Position numbers and translations under genes: made by a program
Part shown: positions 19,703-27,976 of the stretch, piece after piece
Position numbering within the stretch: the first letter of the stretch is position 1
Layout: every line of letters starts with the position of its first letter
The notes under the pieces: generated by a model
What the model was told of the DNA's origin: nothing
The model's database searches: none
What the model saw: only the letters and a program-made list of their open reading frames with translations
Assembly (NCBI RefSeq): GCF_002177135.1
Contig: NZ_MWPH01000003.1
Span: 558,001 to 622,000, forward strand
Reading direction: 5' to 3'
Origin: Natronolimnobius baerhuensis
GTDB lineage: Archaea > Halobacteriota > Halobacteria > Halobacteriales > Natrialbaceae
Length of the DNA: 64,000 bases

Positions 19703-20729
19703 CGACCCCGACCTCGAGTTTCACGCGGATCGTGTTGGCGAGGTGACTGACGACGAGTACGTTGCGGTCACGCAAGATACGTTCGTCGAGATGGCAATCG
19801 ACGAGTTCCGTCGGTTCGAACCGCTCGACGATGAAACGACTGTTTACTACCTGTACGTCACCGACAACGCTGATCGCCTCGTCGGCGTCATGTCGCTTCG
19901 GGAGTTGCTCAACGCGCCGGAGGACGACGTCGTCGAGGAGCACATGATAACCGATCTCGTCACGATCAACGCGGACGCCGACCCCGAACTGGCGGCCGAC
20001 GAAATGGCCGAGCGGGAGTTCCCGGCGCTGCCGGTCGTCGACGACGACGGCTACCTCGTCGGTGTGCTTCGAACCGACGACATGCTCGACGTTGTCGAGG
20101 AAGAGGCCACCGAAGACATCCTGAAAAGCGCCGGCTTCTCGTTCGCCGACGTCGAAGAATCCCGAAGTTCGGCGATCCTCGAGTCCTCGATTCCGCGGAT
20201 TCTCAGACTCAGACTCCCGTGGCTGATCGTCGCACTCGCCGGCGGGTTACTCGCCGGTGGGGTCATCGACTTCCACGAGGAAACGCTCGAGGGCGTCGTT
20301 GCGCTCGCTTTTTTCGTGCCAGTGATCATGGACATGGGCGGTAACGTCGGAACCCAGGCGTCGACGATTTTCGTCCGCGGACTGGCGCTTGGCCAGATCG
20401 ACGACCGAAACGCGATGAAGTACTTCGCACGGGAAGGACTCATCGGCTTGCTGATCGGCCTCATCATCGGCTCGATTGGTGCCAGTGCAGCCTACGTCTG
20501 GCAGCTGAACGAGCCGTTCGCGACCGAACTCGCAATCGTCGTCTTCGTCGGCCTCGTCGCCGTCTGTGTCGTCGCGTCGGTCGTCGGCTACGTCATCCCG
20601 TGGGTGATGAATAAGCTCGGCTTCGACCCTGCCGCGGCGTCTGACCCGCTGATAACGACCGTCAAAGACGTGACGGCGCTGTTGATCTACTTCGGACTCG
20701 CATCCGTGTTGCTGGGCGAGTTACTGTAG
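19689..20729 (+). CDS. mgtE: MgtE-family magnesium transporter with CBS pair, short N-terminus
   Basis: 346 residues: two CBS domains (about 15-150; DEYVAVTQDTFVEMAIDEF and ALPVVDDDGYLVGVLRTDD), a linker helix, then the five-helix MgtE membrane domain with VPVIMDMGGNVGTQASTIFVRGLALGQ and the ion-path Asp in ITTVKDVTALLIYF. Full MgtE proteins are about 410-450 residues and begin with an N domain that helps close the channel; it is absent here. The start ATG follows a good gaggtgaggtg ribosome-binding sequence. A 54-codon ORF overlaps the start. A T-tract follows the stop. Magnesium uptake or efflux is the expected role, gated by magnesium binding to the CBS domains. Confidence 0.9.
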   Translation: MGAASDPDLEFHADRVGEVTDDEYVAVTQDTFVEMAIDEFRRFEPLDDETTVYYLYVTDNADRLVGVMSLRELLNAPEDDVVEEHMITDLVTINADADPELAADEMAEREFPALPVVDDDGYLVGVLRTDDMLDVVEEEATEDILKSAGFSFADVEESRSSAILESSIPRILRLRLPWLIVALAGGLLAGGVIDFHEETLEGVVALAFFVPVIMDMGGNVGTQASTIFVRGLALGQIDDRNAMKYFAREGLIGLLIGLIIGSIGASAAYVWQLNEPFATELAIVVFVGLVAVCVVASVVGYVIPWVMNKLGFDPAAASDPLITTVKDVTALLIYFGLASVLLGELL

Positions 20730-20756
20730 CAACAGGGCGCTGCGAACGCACTGGCC

Positions 20757-20762
20757 TTTTTT
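20757..20762 (+). terminator. T-tract after mgtE
   Basis: Six consecutive T begin 27 bases after the mgtE stop; likely transcription stop. Confidence 0.45.
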
Positions 20763-20784
20763 CACGCTCGAGAGGGCACTCGAG

Positions 20785-20958
20785 GTGGTTGATCCAGCAC
20801 GGACGATTGTTTCGTACGCAGACGACCACGACTGTTCACAGATGGTGTTCGGCAGCCACGGCTGCGAAGGACTCGCGCGATTCCTGCTCGGTAGTGCCGC
20901 CGAAACTGTCGTCCGGCGCTCAGCCGTTCCAGTCACAATGGTCAGACCCGAGGCGTAA
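20785..20958 (+). pseudogene. Universal stress protein, C-terminal fragment
   Basis: A 57-codon frame encodes only the last third of a UspA-type protein: IVSYADDHDCSQMVFGSHG, then GLARFLLGSAAETVVRRS, then the final strand VPVTMVRPEA. The ATP-binding signature (G-2x-G-9x-G-S/T type) is partly kept in GSHGCEGLARFLLGS. The N-terminal about 85 residues, including the first strand, are missing. The upstream DNA is the mgtE tail with its terminator, so this is a decayed remnant rather than a short gene. Confidence 0.7.
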
Positions 20959-21360
20959 TCAGCCGACAAGCGCGAGCAGTCCCCACGCGAGGGCAATCCC
21001 TCCGAGCGAGAGCCCCAAATTCCCGCCCGCGTTCACAACAGCGAGCCGCCGATCACCGCGCTCCCAGAGTTGTACCGTTTCGACGGAAAACGACGAGAAC
21101 GTCGTAAACGCGCCACAGGCACCGATTCCAACCAACTGGATCGTCGACTCACCAGCGCCTGCGAAGATCGCGAGCGCGAAGACGAAACTGCCGATCACGT
21201 TCACCGCGAGCGTCGGCCACGGGAACCGCTCGCTCGAGAACTGCAGGTACACCAGATGGCGCAAGACTGCTCCAATCGCGCCGCCGAAGCCGACGAGATG
21301 AGCCGACTCGAGTTCGAGACCGATGGAGAGAGTTGCGACCGACTCGAGGGCACCACTCAT
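20959..21360 (-). CDS. crcB: Fluoride channel subunit CrcB/FluC, second copy
   Basis: 133 residues, four membrane helices. Family marks are GFGGAIGAVLRHL, the NVIGSFVFALA motif with the conserved Asn, and GACGAFTTFSSFSVETVQL with the Thr/Phe-box that lines the fluoride path. Fluc channels are antiparallel dimers; two adjacent, different genes usually make a heterodimer. Its ATG overlaps the stop of the upstream crcB gene by four bases (ATGA), so expression is coupled. It exports fluoride from the cytoplasm. Confidence 0.92.
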   Translation of the reverse strand: MSGALESVATLSIGLELESAHLVGFGGAIGAVLRHLVYLQFSSERFPWPTLAVNVIGSFVFALAIFAGAGESTIQLVGIGACGAFTTFSSFSVETVQLWERGDRRLAVVNAGGNLGLSLGGIALAWGLLALVG

Positions 21361-21782
21361 GCAGTCTCACCGCCTGTCGGCTGTGACCCCGTGGTGAGCC
21401 ATCGAACGAGTGCCCGACTTGCGAGGACGCCAGCGAAGCCAAGTCCGTAGTTGCTGGCGACAATGGCGACGAGCAACAGCGGTTCGGCGGGGCCAGCGTC
21501 GACTGCGGTCTGGACCGCAAACGTGCTGTAGGTCGTCAGCGAGGAGAGAAAGCCGGTCGTAAAGACGAGTCGCGACTTCCGCGAGAGGATGTCGACGTAC
21601 TCGGCTTCGTACGCAAAGAGGCCGAGCGCGAAGCTTCCGAGCACGTTCACGAGCAAGACGGCCTGAATATCCGAGAGCGCGCCGAGTGCGAGAAAGCGCA
21701 GATTCGCCCCGACGAAGCCGCCGATAGCGATCAATGCGAGCGTCTCGAGTCGGACGAGTGGGTGGGATGGGGGTGCTGCCAT
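21357..21782 (-). CDS. crcB: Fluoride channel subunit CrcB/FluC, first copy
   Basis: 141 residues from the ATG at 21782, with GGFVGANLRFLAL, LLVNVLGSFALGLFAYE and TTGFLSSLTTYSTFAVQTA as the Fluc signatures, and four membrane helices. The start was placed at 21782 because upstream of it lies a structured RNA that looks like a fluoride aptamer, ending nine bases before the ATG; an in-frame extension to 21953 would run through that RNA. Forms an operon with the second crcB. Confidence 0.92.
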   Translation of the reverse strand: MAAPPSHPLVRLETLALIAIGGFVGANLRFLALGALSDIQAVLLVNVLGSFALGLFAYEAEYVDILSRKSRLVFTTGFLSSLTTYSTFAVQTAVDAGPAEPLLLVAIVASNYGLGFAGVLASRALVRWLTTGSQPTGGETA

Positions 21783-21790
21783 GGGTTGAA

Positions 21791-21866
21791 GGCAGGGACC
21801 GTCAGCCACGCTCGAGGGGTGTCGGTCGCCGAGAGCGGCAGTTGGGTCAGGCGGGCCCCATCGCCC
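21791..21866 (-). promoter_or_regulatory. Fluoride riboswitch (crcB motif) candidate
   Basis: On the transcribed strand, just before the crcB pair, lie in order GGGCGATGGGGCCCGCC, AACTGCC, a hairpin, then GGCTGACGGTCCC. This mirrors the known Thermotoga fluoride aptamer order GGGCGAUGAGGCCCGCC, AACUGCC, GGCUGAUGGCCUC. The long-range stem GGGGCC with GGTCCC keeps pairing although both sides differ from the Thermotoga stem, so the change is covarying. The hairpin stem GCCGCTC pairs with GAGC and GGC. A TATA-like element (ttctcatat on the minus strand, about 21903-21911) would start the RNA near the aptamer 5' end. No Shine-Dalgarno lies between aptamer and ATG. Confidence 0.8.
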
Positions 21867-21978
21867 GAATACGTACTCGAGACTTCTCAGAGCGACCATA
21901 TGAGAATTTCGAAAGCCGATAGTGTCGTGGCGGGCCACGAGACCGAGACACACACGACAGTCGGAGGGAAAGACCCAA

Positions 21979-21997
21979 GTTTAGACTCCATCTAAAC
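21979..21997 (+). promoter_or_regulatory. Perfect inverted repeat before the CDF transporter gene
   Basis: GTTTAGA-CTCCA-TCTAAAC is a perfect 7-base palindrome with a 5-base centre, ending five bases before the start ATG at 22003. In a leaderless gene this position overlaps the transcription start, which is ideal for repression. The TTTAG/CTAAA arms recall sites of DtxR-type metal regulators in haloarchaea; the regulator itself is not in the window neighbourhood. Operator function is inferred. Confidence 0.55.
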
Positions 21998-22002
21998 CAG
22001 AT

Positions 22003-22905
22003 ATGGCCGACTCGGCGACCGGCAGACGCGGGTTTGTTCGCGCCTCGTGGGCGAATGTCCTCGGAAACGCGGTCAAAATCATCGTCGAGGGAGCGGTTGG
22101 ATTGGCATTCGGCAGCATGGCCCTGCTCGCGGACGCGGCGCACTCGATTGCGGATCTGGTTGCAAGCGTCGTCGTCCTCGTCTGGGGGCGCAGTTCCTTC
22201 GACGAACCGGACGACACCCACCCGCACGGGCACGACCGGATCGAACCCCTTACTGCGCTGTTCGTCGGCAGCGTCATCGCTGTTCTCGGGTTGAACCTCC
22301 TCTATGAATCCGCTCACGGACTCGCCTACGGGATCGATGTCACGTTCAGCCCGTTGTTACTCGGCGCGCTCGCGTTCGCAATCGCCGATATGTACCTCGT
22401 CTATCGCTACACCGAGTACATCAACGCTGACCTCGGGTCGACCGCACTCGATGCGCTGGCAACGGACTGTTTGAACGATATATTCACCTCGTTTGCCGCC
22501 GTCGTCGGCGTCCTTGGCGTCCTCTTTGGCATCCCGATGTTAGATCCAATCGCTGGCGGTCTCGTCAGTATCCTCGTCATCTATCAAGGGATTTCGATTG
22601 GCCGCGAGAACGTCGACTATCTCATCGGGGCTGCACCCGAGTCGGAGAAACGACACGAAATCACCGAGACGCTCCGTCGCGATCCCGCTGTCGAGGGCGT
22701 CCACGATCTCACGGTCTTCTATGATGGCACCGTCCTCGAGGTCGAGGTCCACGTCGAAGTCGACGGCGATATGCCGTTTCGGCAGGCCCACGATATCGAA
22801 TCCGACCTCGTCGATCAGTTACGGGACATCGAGGACGTCGGTGATGCACACGTCCATCTCGACCCGTCGGGTATCGGCGAGTGGAAAGACCAACGGGACG
22901 ACTGA
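22003..22905 (+). CDS. Cation diffusion facilitator family metal transporter
   Basis: 300-residue CDF protein: six membrane helices (about 15-200) and a C-terminal cytoplasmic ferredoxin-like domain (about 205-290). The metal site in helix 2 is HxxxD (ADAAHSIAD, His47/Asp51). In helix 5 it is DxxxD (TDCLNDIF) instead of the HxxxD of common zinc exporters, so the metal cannot be named safely; manganese or iron are possible besides zinc. It exports divalent metal using the proton gradient. A perfect inverted repeat in front of the ATG suggests metal-dependent control. Confidence 0.9.
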   Translation: MADSATGRRGFVRASWANVLGNAVKIIVEGAVGLAFGSMALLADAAHSIADLVASVVVLVWGRSSFDEPDDTHPHGHDRIEPLTALFVGSVIAVLGLNLLYESAHGLAYGIDVTFSPLLLGALAFAIADMYLVYRYTEYINADLGSTALDALATDCLNDIFTSFAAVVGVLGVLFGIPMLDPIAGGLVSILVIYQGISIGRENVDYLIGAAPESEKRHEITETLRRDPAVEGVHDLTVFYDGTVLEVEVHVEVDGDMPFRQAHDIESDLVDQLRDIEDVGDAHVHLDPSGIGEWKDQRDD

Positions 22906-22916
22906 CGGTTTCACGT

Positions 22917-24182
22917 CTACGTCTGCTCGAGCGTGCGCTGTTCGAGGGGTGGTGCTGTCGATGTGGTCGCTGATGCAGACTCACCGGACGCTCCGGGTTT
23001 TCTATCAGAATCGCTTGCATAGTCGTCCGTTCGGGTCGCCTCGTCATCCGCACTGCTCCGGCAACGCTGTGTCGACGCTCGAGGCAGTGTAATCGCGAAG
23101 ACGCTCCCCTCAGGGCTCGTCTCGACGAGGTCGACTGTGCCGCCGTATCTGTGTACCAGAATGCGGACGAGATAGAGACCGAGGCCGTGGTTGCTCGATT
23201 TGCGGTCGAACAGCGTCTCGCGTTCGCTTTCGGGAATTCCGGGGCCGTCGTCGGCGATGGTGACAGTGACAGTTTCCGGTGTCGTCTCGACGCTGAGATC
23301 GACGTGGGGGCACTCGTTGTCGTTGTGTTCGATTGCGTTCTCGAGGACGTTTGTGAAAATTCGCTTGAGCCCGTCGTTGCCGTCGACAGTGATCGAGGCA
23401 GGAATGGTGGCGTTGATCTCAGCGTTGTAGTTGGTTTGCATCGCTGACACGGTCTCTGTGAGCAGCGTCGAGAGGTCGACAACTGTTGACTGGTCCGATC
23501 TGGCGTTCGCCTCGAGCATCACGCGAACGTCGTCGATCACCGCCTGCAGTGACTCGGTTTCGCGATTGATCGTCTCGAGGCGGGCCTGTCGCCGGGTAGT
23601 CGGTGGCTCCTCGAGCAACAGGGAGGCGTGGCCGCCGATGATTTGGGCGCTGTTTAAGACCTCGTGTCGCAGCAGGTCGTTTAGGTACGCAAGCACCTGC
23701 CGTTCTTCGTCGAGTTGGTCGGCACGCACCGCTGCGGCCGTCGCTTCGACTTCGCGCTGGACGGCGCGGGCTTCGACGTAGCCAACGGCAAAGCCCCCAA
23801 CTGCACCTGCGGTGACGGCAAAGTGTGTCCATGCGAGGGCGACAACTGGGTCGTGCCAGGGGAAAATGAGCATCGTCGGCAGCGTCACAGCAAGCAGTCC
23901 GACTGCGCCGCCGAGACACCACGCAATCGGGCGAGCGTAGCGATCAGTGTCGATATCACTTTGCTCAAGGCGGTAGCCACCCCAGGCCAGTCCAAGCGTC
24001 GGCATGCCGACGGTTCCAAGCGTCAACAGGAGGGCGGGGACGTCAGCAGGTGAGAGAAAGCGGTACCACCAGCCAAGCAGTGCCAGCCCCGAGAGCAGGC
24101 TAAAGCCGATAACTAATCGGGGTGAACGGGCCTGTGACCGAAGCCGATGGCGTATCTTACGATTCATGCGAACATTGATCAC
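22917..24182 (-). CDS. Membrane-bound sensor histidine kinase
   Basis: 421 residues. About five hydrophobic segments fill residues 22-138, then a helical linker. The dimerisation helix carries the phospho-acceptor in LLRHEVLNSAQ (about His173). The ATPase domain has the N box NVLENAIEHND, the G1 box DDGPGIP and the G2 box NHGLGLYLV. The last 50 residues are Ser/Thr/Asp-rich. No receiver or cognate regulator gene is adjacent. Met-6 (24167) is an alternative start. The input could be a membrane signal, as no PAS domain is seen. Confidence 0.9.
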   Translation of the reverse strand: MINVRMNRKIRHRLRSQARSPRLVIGFSLLSGLALLGWWYRFLSPADVPALLLTLGTVGMPTLGLAWGGYRLEQSDIDTDRYARPIAWCLGGAVGLLAVTLPTMLIFPWHDPVVALAWTHFAVTAGAVGGFAVGYVEARAVQREVEATAAAVRADQLDEERQVLAYLNDLLRHEVLNSAQIIGGHASLLLEEPPTTRRQARLETINRETESLQAVIDDVRVMLEANARSDQSTVVDLSTLLTETVSAMQTNYNAEINATIPASITVDGNDGLKRIFTNVLENAIEHNDNECPHVDLSVETTPETVTVTIADDGPGIPESERETLFDRKSSNHGLGLYLVRILVHRYGGTVDLVETSPEGSVFAITLPRASTQRCRSSADDEATRTDDYASDSDRKPGASGESASATTSTAPPLEQRTLEQT

Positions 24183-24342
24183 ACGGGGACTGTTCTAATC
24201 TACAACTACCCTGGGGGGCTAAAAATCTTCATACGTCAGTGGTTCCGGTCCAAGTATGCCGAGAAACTCCTTTTCGCGCCTTCTATTGCAGATATTACTG
24301 TCTAAGAGGTGTTTTTATCCGGCTTGCCGACACGGTAGCTGT

Positions 24343-25269
24343 ATGGACACAGAGGTCGGATCCGTCCGCAACGTCACCACTGGCGACTGTTCGGACCTGT
24401 ACTACGTCGACACTGGCATGTACGAGACGCCCGGCTACGGCGCGGCATACATTCTCGATGCCGACCAGCCAGCGATTGTCGAGACCGGTATCGGCACGAA
24501 CCACGAGTTCCTTCTCGAGGCGCTTGCCGACCTCGAGATCGACCGCGAGGAGGTCGCCACAATCGCGGTGACACATATCCACCTGGATCACGCGGGCGGG
24601 GCTGGCTTCCTCGCGGAGGCCTGTCCCAACGCGTCGGTGTACGTGCCCGCAGCGGGTGCGAGTCTGCTGGCCGACCCCGGTCGCCTCGTCGCCGGAACGA
24701 AAGCCGCTGTCGGCGATCAGTGGGAGTTCTACGTCGAACCCGAGCCAATTGATGAGGACCGGATCGTCGAGATCGAAAACGGCGATACAATCGACCTTGG
24801 TGACCACAGCCTGTGCGTCCACGGCGCTCCCGGGCACGCGTTTCATCAGGTCGTCCTCGAGAACCCCGAAAACAACGCGGTCTTTACCGGCGACGCCGCC
24901 GGCATCTGGGTGCCCGACCGCGAGCGAATCGTCGAAACCTCCCCGCCCTCGGACTTCGATCTCGAGGGCTGTCTCGCTGACCTCGAGACGATTGCGGAAA
25001 TCGACCCCGACGTCTTGCTCTACACGCATTTCGGCCCGCGAGACGTGAGCGACGATCTCGAGGACGCTCTCGAGACGTACGCGGACACCCTCACAGCGTG
25101 GGTCGAGGCAGTCGAGGACACACACGCAGCACTCGAGGACGACGAGGCCGTTGTCTCCCAGTTCGCCGAGTCAGTTGACGCCGAACTGGTTGACGTGTGG
25201 GGAGCGCGGAAGGCTCGCGCCGAAGCAGTAATGAACGCTCGAGGCGTTCTCGACGCGCTCGGGGAGTGA
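24343..25269 (+). CDS. Metallo-beta-lactamase fold hydrolase
   Basis: 308 residues from the ATG at 24343, chosen because it follows the TATA-like gtttttatcc at leaderless distance and begins the conserved fold. The zinc ligands are HIHLDHAGG (HxHxDH), a His in GAPGHAFHQ, the Asp in VFTGDAAG and a final His in LLYTHFGP. The C-terminal 80 residues are helical and acidic. Such enzymes are glyoxalase II-like or thioesterase-like; the substrate cannot be told. It stands upstream of an acyl-CoA synthetase gene on the same strand, 103 bases apart, which may hint at thioester chemistry. Confidence 0.88.
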   Translation: MDTEVGSVRNVTTGDCSDLYYVDTGMYETPGYGAAYILDADQPAIVETGIGTNHEFLLEALADLEIDREEVATIAVTHIHLDHAGGAGFLAEACPNASVYVPAAGASLLADPGRLVAGTKAAVGDQWEFYVEPEPIDEDRIVEIENGDTIDLGDHSLCVHGAPGHAFHQVVLENPENNAVFTGDAAGIWVPDRERIVETSPPSDFDLEGCLADLETIAEIDPDVLLYTHFGPRDVSDDLEDALETYADTLTAWVEAVEDTHAALEDDEAVVSQFAESVDAELVDVWGARKARAEAVMNARGVLDALGE

Positions 25270-25372
25270 GACAACGCCGGGAGAGACGTTGCTGGACACT
25301 CCCGAATAAACATGGCCGGCGATGACTGTAGTTTCATCATGTTTTATCGTACGGGAGGTCGTCACATACCGT

Positions 25373-27412
25373 ATGAACTGGTTGGACGCCGAACGCGAGT
25401 ACGAGGACGAAGTAATCGGCGAGACGACCCTCGGACGCCTGTTCGAGGATGCCGCAGAGCGAAATGCCAACCGTCCGGCCCAGCAGTACAAAGGCGGCGT
25501 CGTGGATCGGTCACTGACCGAGTCGGTCATCCCCGCCGCAGCGCCGGGTGAGTTTCGCCCGCTCTCGTACGCCGAGATGCGCGATATCGTCCGCATGCTT
25601 GCGGCCGGCTTTCGCGACCTCGGCATCGAACGCGGCGACCGGGTTGGCCTCTTTGCCAACACCCGAATGGAGTGGGCCCAGTGTGACTTCGCACTGCTCA
25701 GTGCCGGCGCCGTCGTGACGACCGTCTATGCCGACTCCTCGCCGTCGAAGATCGAATACCTGCTCGACGACCCGAACGCCTCGGCCGTCATCGTCGAAGA
25801 CCAGCAGCGACTTGAGCACGTCCTCGAGATCGAAGACAATCTTGACCTCGAGTTCATCGTCTCGATGGATCGACTCGAGGGCGAGGTCACGGAGCGCGAG
25901 GACGTGTTGACGCTTGCTGACGTCTATGAACGTGGCGAGGAGACGTTCGACCTCGAGACGTACCAGGCGTGGGTCGACGCACCGGCGATGGACGATCTGG
26001 CGAGTCTGATCTACACGAGCGGGACGACGGGCAAGCCAAAGGGCGTCCAGCTCACCCACCGTAACTTCCGGGCGAACGTCAACCAGATCCGCAAGCGATT
26101 CGGGCCGCGACCGGAGAGAAGCGACGACGTGCCGGTCCTCGACGAGAACTCGCTTGCGGTTTCGTACCTGCCGCTGGCACACGTTTTCGAGCGAACGGCG
26201 GGACACTTCGTGATGTTTTCGTCGGGTGCCTGTGTCGCCTACGCCGAGAGCCCGGATACCCTACAGGAGGATTTCAGCCTCGTCCAGCCGTCGACATCGA
26301 CGAGTGTGCCACGCGTCTACGAGAAGATTTACGACCGGATTCGCGAGCAGGCAAGCGAGTCGGGAGCCAAACAGCGGATCTTCGAGTGGGCAACCGATGT
26401 CGGCGTGAAACACCACCAGGCCGACAACCCGGGTCCAATTCTGAACGCCAAGCGCGCGCTCGCGGACAAACTCGTCTTCTCGACCGTTCGGGAGGCGCTT
26501 GGCGGCGAGATCGAACTCCTGATCAGCGGCGGCGGCAGCCTCTCGGCCGAACTCTGTGCGCTCTATCACGCGATGGGGCTGCCGATCTACGAGGGTTACG
26601 GGCTGACTGAAACCGCTCCTGTGATTACCGTCAACCCACCCGAAGCGCCGAAAATCGGGACAATCGGACCGCCAGTTGTCGACGTCGATGTCGCAATCGA
26701 CGAAACTGCCGCCGACCAGTCGGCGTTCGAGGACGACCCCGGCGAGGTCGGCGAACTTCTCGTGAAGGGGCCGAACGTCACTCGCGGCTACTGGAACAAA
26801 CCCGGGGCGACGGAACGGGCGTTCACCGATGAGGTCCCAGGCGGCGGCTCAGACGCCGCTGCCGATTCCGACGCTGACGAGCCAACCGAACCCATGGGTG
26901 CTGACGGCGCCACTGCCGGCCAGTGGTTCCGAACCGGTGACATCGTCCACAAACGTCCCGACGGCTACCTCGAGTTCCGTGATCGGACGAAACAGATCCT
27001 CGTGCTCTCGACGGGTAAGAACGTCGCGCCCGCGCTAATCGAGGATCAGTTCGCGGCGAGCGAGATTATCGAGCAGGCGATGGTCGTCGGCGACAACGAG
27101 AAGTTCGTCGGTGCGTTGCTCGTGCCGAACACGGATCACATTCGCTCGTGGGCCGACACAAACGACATCGACCTGCCTGACGATCCACAGGCGATGTGTG
27201 ATGACGACCGCGTCCGCGAGTACATCCGCGAGGACGTCGACCGCGCGAACGAGGAGTTCGAAGACTACGAGCAAATCAAACGCTTCGAACTCGTTCCCCA
27301 GGAGTTCACCGAGGAGAACGAGATGCTCACACCGACGATGAAGAAAAAGCGCCGCGTCATCATGGACCGCTTTGCGGACCGGATCGACCACATCTACGAC
27401 GAGGACCGCTAA
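25373..27412 (+). CDS. Long-chain acyl-CoA synthetase (AMP-forming)
   Basis: 679-residue member of the ANL superfamily, FAA1/ACSL-like. It activates fatty acids with ATP and CoA. Signature motifs are the P-loop-like LIYTSGTTGKPKGVQLTH, EGYGLTETAPV, the hinge GYLEFRDRTKQILVLSTGKNV, and a C-terminal Lys region KKKRRVIMDRF. An Asp/Ala-rich insertion (about residues 480-510) precedes the GQWFRTGDIV motif. The start at 25373 (MNWLDAEREYED) is preferred; an upstream in-frame TTG/ATG adds non-family residues. Confidence 0.93.
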   Translation: MNWLDAEREYEDEVIGETTLGRLFEDAAERNANRPAQQYKGGVVDRSLTESVIPAAAPGEFRPLSYAEMRDIVRMLAAGFRDLGIERGDRVGLFANTRMEWAQCDFALLSAGAVVTTVYADSSPSKIEYLLDDPNASAVIVEDQQRLEHVLEIEDNLDLEFIVSMDRLEGEVTEREDVLTLADVYERGEETFDLETYQAWVDAPAMDDLASLIYTSGTTGKPKGVQLTHRNFRANVNQIRKRFGPRPERSDDVPVLDENSLAVSYLPLAHVFERTAGHFVMFSSGACVAYAESPDTLQEDFSLVQPSTSTSVPRVYEKIYDRIREQASESGAKQRIFEWATDVGVKHHQADNPGPILNAKRALADKLVFSTVREALGGEIELLISGGGSLSAELCALYHAMGLPIYEGYGLTETAPVITVNPPEAPKIGTIGPPVVDVDVAIDETAADQSAFEDDPGEVGELLVKGPNVTRGYWNKPGATERAFTDEVPGGGSDAAADSDADEPTEPMGADGATAGQWFRTGDIVHKRPDGYLEFRDRTKQILVLSTGKNVAPALIEDQFAASEIIEQAMVVGDNEKFVGALLVPNTDHIRSWADTNDIDLPDDPQAMCDDDRVREYIREDVDRANEEFEDYEQIKRFELVPQEFTEENEMLTPTMKKKRRVIMDRFADRIDHIYDEDR

Positions 27413-27420
27413 GGACTGCG

Positions 27421-27591
27421 CTACCGCGTTTCGTCGTCCGACTCGTCATCTCCCGGCGTCAGCGTCTCCGAAATCTCGAGTGGGCCTTCGATGATTCCCT
27501 CGACGAGGTCGTCAGCGCCGACAGTGTCTTCGACGAGCGATTCGACTGGGTCGTCATCGTCGGCCGGAGTGAGTCGGTCTGGGTCTGTCAT
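27421..27591 (-). CDS. Small acidic protein of unknown function
   Basis: 56 residues, very rich in Asp and Glu (MTDPDRLTPADDDDPVESL…), without Cys or membrane segment. It is convergent with the acyl-CoA synthetase gene, nine bases after its stop. Composition fits a real haloarchaeal small protein, but no family was recognised; coding could also be a by-chance open frame. Confidence 0.45.
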   Translation of the reverse strand: MTDPDRLTPADDDDPVESLVEDTVGADDLVEGIIEGPLEISETLTPGDDESDDETR

Positions 27592-27669
27592 CACCCATAG
27601 CTTTGGCTGCGACACGGTTGACTGTTGGGTTCACATAGTTTGGGTCTCGAGGCGAGTCGGTGTCTCCAC

Positions 27670-27680
27670 AAAAGTTATAC
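27670..27680 (+). promoter_or_regulatory. TATA-like element of the 27703 gene
   Basis: The sequence aaaagttatac lies 23-33 bases before the ATG at 27703, the spacing of a leaderless haloarchaeal promoter. Confidence 0.5.
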
Positions 27681-27702
27681 CACCATCAGCGAGTGCTCGG
27701 GC

Positions 27703-27966
27703 ATGGTCCGCCACCGTTTTTCGTACGCCCGGACGACCGAAGCCGCCATCTTTCCTGGCACGACCGTCCGATACCACTACCGAACCGGCGACTCGCTCGC
27801 GACCGTCGTCGAGCGAACCGACCGATTCGTGACGTTCATCGGCCCCGACTGCGACGGTCGCTTCACCCACGATCAGATCGACCGCCTGATCGATGACGAC
27901 CGCCTCGAGGTCGTCCTCGACGACGAGTATCACGTCCCTGACGACGAGCGGCCCGTCCTCGAGTGA
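27703..27966 (+). CDS. Conserved small haloarchaeal protein
   Basis: 87 residues, mainly beta-strand pattern: PGTTVRYHYRTGDSLATVVERTDRFVTFIG, then a helical DQIDRLIDDDRLEVVLDDEY stretch. No Cys, signal or membrane segment. A TATA-like box at leaderless distance supports the start. The family is not recognised. It is convergent with the DUF2391 gene, 10 bases away. Confidence 0.65.
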   Translation: MVRHRFSYARTTEAAIFPGTTVRYHYRTGDSLATVVERTDRFVTFIGPDCDGRFTHDQIDRLIDDDRLEVVLDDEYHVPDDERPVLE

Positions 27967-27976
27967 CCGCTCGAGG

